A stretch of 64,000 nt of DNA from Rotaria sordida (taxonomy: Eukaryota > Rotifera > Eurotatoria > Philodinida > Philodinidae). Positions 60,832 through 64,000 of this stretch are shown in pieces. The translations under genes and the position numbers were made by a program. Numbering within the stretch: position 1 is the first letter of the stretch; each line of letters begins with the position of its first letter. The DNA lies in NCBI GenBank assembly GCA_905250125.1, contig CAJNOL010001166.1, positions 1-64,000 of the forward strand, written 5' to 3'. The notes beneath the pieces were generated by a model. The model was not told the origin of the DNA and searched no databases. It was given only the letters and a program-made list of their open reading frames with translations.

Positions 60832-60877
60832 AATGTGGGTGTCGGTATATTTTATCGCTCACCCACACCCACACTCT
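60832..60877. repeat. Telomere-like hairpin, short
   Basis: GAATGTGGGTGTCGG, loop TATATTTTATCGCT, then CACCCACACCCACACTC. Confidence 0.7.
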
Positions 60878-62240
60878 GAGTAACTTGAATATTACTTTTA
60901 ATGATTGATGCTATAAGTTAGTTATGTTCATTTTTCTTTAACTTCAAAAATATATTTGAAATACAACATTAGCCAGTTCACAATCATGCAAATGAAAGAA
61001 AAGGATAAAATTGATATAACAGTTTGTGTGTATTTGATAATTGGATACAACATGATGATAACCTGATTCAGATCCGTCCAAAGAATGTTTCCTAGGAAGA
61101 ATTTAATGCATATTTTTAGAAAATTATTAGTCATACGTACTGTCGATTGGAACTAAAAAGAAGAAACATTTGAAATTGAAAAGCGGGGAAATTTCGACAA
61201 AAAATGCATCAATCTATTATCTTACGAATAATATTTTGTCCCTTTTCGTGTTACTGTCATTTTGAAAGATACTAATATAAACCTTCGTTTCATTTCTGCA
61301 TCATACGTGCTGTATGTGATCAGATAAAAGAATATCTTGAGTGTACTGATGACGAAATATTTTATATCACATTATACAAGTATAAGCAATACAATATATT
61401 AACAGCAAGGTCAGTCAAGTATATCTGAATAAACAAAAGATAAAGCACATATATAAAAACAAAATTAATACTTATTACATTTTTTTTTGAGAAAGTTTTA
61501 AAAAGTTTAAGCGAAATTTTTCAAACGAAATAATTCAAGATTATGATATATAATACAGAACTTTTCAAGCAATTAATCTAAAACATACAATTAATTTTTG
61601 TCAATACATTTTCAAGTTTATTATAGATTGTTAAATGTTTATTCATAAACTGTTTATTTATTTTTTTGTGTCTGCTATGAATGTATTGCGATGAATTCGT
61701 TCTACATTAAAGTTCCAGCATAAAATAAAGATTATAAACTACAATGAATTACAATATTTTTCAAGTATATTCTAGAAAGTAAAATTTATAATGATGAGAA
61801 ACTTCGATATAGATATGTAAAGAAATATCAAAATGAAAAACTTTACGTCTATGAATTTTTTCAACAATGAATTTAATGAGGAAACCTTTTCACAGGTCTC
61901 CTGCTGATTTCAATGGTTTTTTTTTGCCTATAAATACCACATAGTGTTCTAATAAAAACTCTTAAAGGATTTTTGAGATTGGACTAAGCTATCAAGTTTT
62001 TTTTCTAAAAGTTTCAAGTTTTCGGAAAACTTGTATTTTTGAATCATGATCTTAAACTTTGTCCATATAGAGAACTCAACTAGAGTAACTTCTTTAAAAA
62101 AAATTCACAAGTTTTGAAAAAAGTCTCTTCGAGATACGAAGCTTTCAAAAAGTGCATGTAGTATACAGGATGGCTCAAAAGTCTCTGAGAAGTTTTTGAT
62201 TGGGAATAACTTTTGATAGAAACAAGAAAGAAAGCTGAAG

Positions 62241-62295
62241 AGTGGAATGTGGTTGTAAACGAAAGAAAGAACAGTACCCATACCCACATTCTCCC
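62241..62295. repeat. Telomere-like patch next to an inverted repeat
   Basis: GAGTGGAATGTGGTTG, a purine-rich loop (ACGAAAGAAAGAAC), then AGTACCCATACCCACATTC. The purine loop is the complement type of the pyrimidine loops in other copies, so this copy lies in the opposite orientation. Confidence 0.6.
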
Positions 62296-62299
62296 TTGT

Positions 62300-62706
62300 A
62301 TGTCTGCCAAAAAAACAAATAGTTCGCATTGATGGTTTGTTTCTGAAGAGATATCAAACGCTAAAGATCTCAACGAAACGAGCTTGTATAGAGAATTTCA
62401 GAATTTTTGTATCGAGTCTTTCAGAAATATAAGGCTTTCAAAAATAAATCTTGTATAAATTATCTATGGAAAAAGGCTTTTACTTTGAAAATTTCATGTC
62501 TTGAAAAGATTCGGTTCAAAAGTTCGAAAATTTTTTATCCAAGCTTGTACAGTTGAGATCTTTAGTTGGGTAAAGCTTCAGATCGAAATTCGAAAATACG
62601 GTGGTTCTACAAAAGTGACATCTTACAATGAAAATTCAATAAAAACGTTTGATATCTCTTCAGAAACAAATCATCAATATGAACTTGTGTTTTTTGGTAG
62701 ACATAG
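62300..62706. repeat. Imperfect inverted repeat
   Basis: TGTCTGCCAAAAAAACAAAT and TGGTTTGTTTCTGAAGAGAT, ATCAAACG on the left (62302-62361) mirror CGTTTGATATCTCTTCAG, ATTTGTGTTTTTTGG-type sequence and GGTAGACAT on the right (62645-62706). Inner blocks CTAAAGATCTCAAC (62361) and GTTGAGATCTTTAG (62551) also pair. The central part is diverged. No gene. Confidence 0.65.
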
Positions 62707-64000
62707 TTAATTAATATCTATAAGATGTATCAAGTTCCGAATGATGAGTAAATTGGCACTTGTAAATATTCCTTTGTGAGTATCGTACAAAAGAGGTCTA
62801 CAAGTTTACTTTGAAGAATTTTTGCATTAGATTTTAGTTTTTTCTTATCATCATTATTATTAATTAATTCAAAATCCATTGAATATTTTCTTCATTTTTT
62901 TTATTAAGAATTTTTCGACTATTTTTCGTTCGACCAATTTTCGTAGGCCCGTTGGCTACCTAGTATATCCTATCTTTTTCCTGGCCCTATTAGAAATAAC
63001 TGTTGAGCTTAAAACAGTCTAATTATATTAAAAAAAAATGAGTGAATACAATCGCCTTTCAACTTCAAAGTGCCTACCATTTAACTAATTGACCGACTAC
63101 AGAGATGCAATCAGTAACGGTACGGGTTTTAGACCGACTAATCCGGTTCGATCTGAGTTAATTAGACTAGTTCATGTAAGACCCACACCCACACCCAAGA
63201 TAATAATAATTTATCGAGGGAAATTATCGGTAATATTTTACGAAATGACGAAACTATACGTCATTTAGCTTGATATGAATGTTTATCATCTTCATTCCCA
63301 TTTCTATAAGATAAAATATCATCCTGATATGCAACAGTAAAAATTTGAACCTAAAAATAAATTTTCTTCGTATGCTTAGAAAAATAATAAAAAATTTCAA
63401 TTTTTATGTCAAAGAAAGTAATAGAGAATAAAAACGATAGAAAAATTTATATATACTCTAGTGAAAATACTTAAACAGATTGCAGTTATGTAATAAAGAA
63501 AAATGATATAAGATAATGGACAATATGAATAAACTATTTTAACGACTTATTTAGTTTGTCTTCTATTCTTTGTTGCGAACTCATTTTAGACAGATAATTT
63601 TATTTTTTGTGTTTTTTTTATACATTATCAAAAGACCTGCAAATAGTTATGAATGAAAAAAAAATGTCAATTTGATTTTTTTTTGTGCAGTAATCAACAC
63701 CGCATATTTATTGAACAATTTGTTTTTCATTTTTCTTTATTTGGCTATGCTCAGTCTGTGTTTTATTGTGCTTTTACTTGATGAGGTAGAGATGAAGACA
63801 TCATCATTAATGGAGAATGTGAGACATATACCTTTCTTTTGGTATCATGAAAATAAGATTTTTGTTTATTTTTAAAAGATCAAAGAAAAAGTATACAACA
63901 GATATGGAATTGTTGGATAGAAATGATTGTTCATAATACGAAATTAGATATCATGAAGTTACACAATTGTTTGTCAATTAAATATTTTATTAAAAATAAA
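62707..64000. other. AT-rich right end of the window
   Basis: Contains a one-armed C-rich patch (63178-63197). No gene is supported; the frame 63672-63875 is hydrophobic and AT-driven. Confidence 0.45.
63178..63197. repeat. One-armed telomere-like patch
   Basis: Three C-rich steps (ACCCACACCCACACCCA) with no G arm within 200 bases. It could be a solo relic. Confidence 0.55.

Larger units (their letters stand above)
59910..62240. other. Intergenic; only telomere-like patches seen
   Basis: Besides the patches at 60271-60350 and 60832-60877 there is AT-rich sequence with no supported gene. The frames 60192-60506 and 60928-61134 lack family resemblance; the first crosses a repeat. Confidence 0.45.

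Noticed and set aside
1-64000. CRISPR arrays, operons or ribosome-binding sites
   Set aside because: Spliced genes and polyadenylation-type signals show a eukaryotic nuclear sequence; the only regular tandem array (3381-4350) has no repeat-spacer structure.

Overview
The window is AT-rich metazoan nuclear DNA with short GT-AG introns, animal core genes and many small non-autonomous repeats. Degenerate (TGTGGG)n-type hexamer patches recur throughout. As far as I recall, TGTGGG is the telomeric hexamer of bdelloid rotifers, so a bdelloid is my best guess. That is inference from repeat type and gene style, not a database match.

Layout. 1-24.5 kb is a repeat-rich, gene-poor flank. It holds a partial unknown gene at the left edge, a six-copy tandem array of a 159-166 bp unit (3.4-4.35 kb), a TIR element (4.43-5.07 kb), an unknown multi-exon gene (6.2-9.9 kb), a small fold-back (11.0 kb), a decayed VIT/vWA-type gene on the minus strand (12.1-14.3 kb), a 1.17-kb palindrome (16.9-18.07 kb), a MITE (18.76 kb), an intronless FkbM-type methyltransferase (20.0-21.1 kb) and an NHL-repeat pseudogene (22.5-22.9 kb).

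24.5-49.6 kb is a gene block: adenylate kinase 7 (16 exons, apparently intact), a KChIP-like calcium sensor with degenerate EF-hands (5' exon not found), a group XV phospholipase/LCAT family gene (5' exons not found), and on the minus strand EEF2KMT and MTERF3, followed by two tandem Ly6/three-finger GPI-anchor-type genes. Most genes here use A/T-rich codons. They do not look functionally linked: AK7 is ciliary, MTERF3 mitochondrial, EEF2KMT translational, and the Ly6 pair is cell-surface.

50-64 kb is again repeat-rich. It holds a 2.8-kb element with >520-bp inverted termini full of TAAAG steps (52.4-55.3 kb), a decayed ORF (55.5-55.8 kb), a fold-back with two 164-bp arms (56.4-57.2 kb), an intact Mx/dynamin-type large GTPase with four 51-59 nt introns (57.3-59.5 kb), and a cluster of telomere-like hairpins (59.7-63.2 kb).

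The most unusual content is the dispersed family of inverted (TGTGGG)-like/(CCCACA)-like patches, about 18 loci, mostly in the two flanks and in introns, together with many independent fold-back elements. Assembly gaps are at 14080-14179, 37010-37019 and 50761-50860. All exon models were made by eye from splice sites, reading phase and family resemblance recalled from memory; none was confirmed by alignment or RNA.
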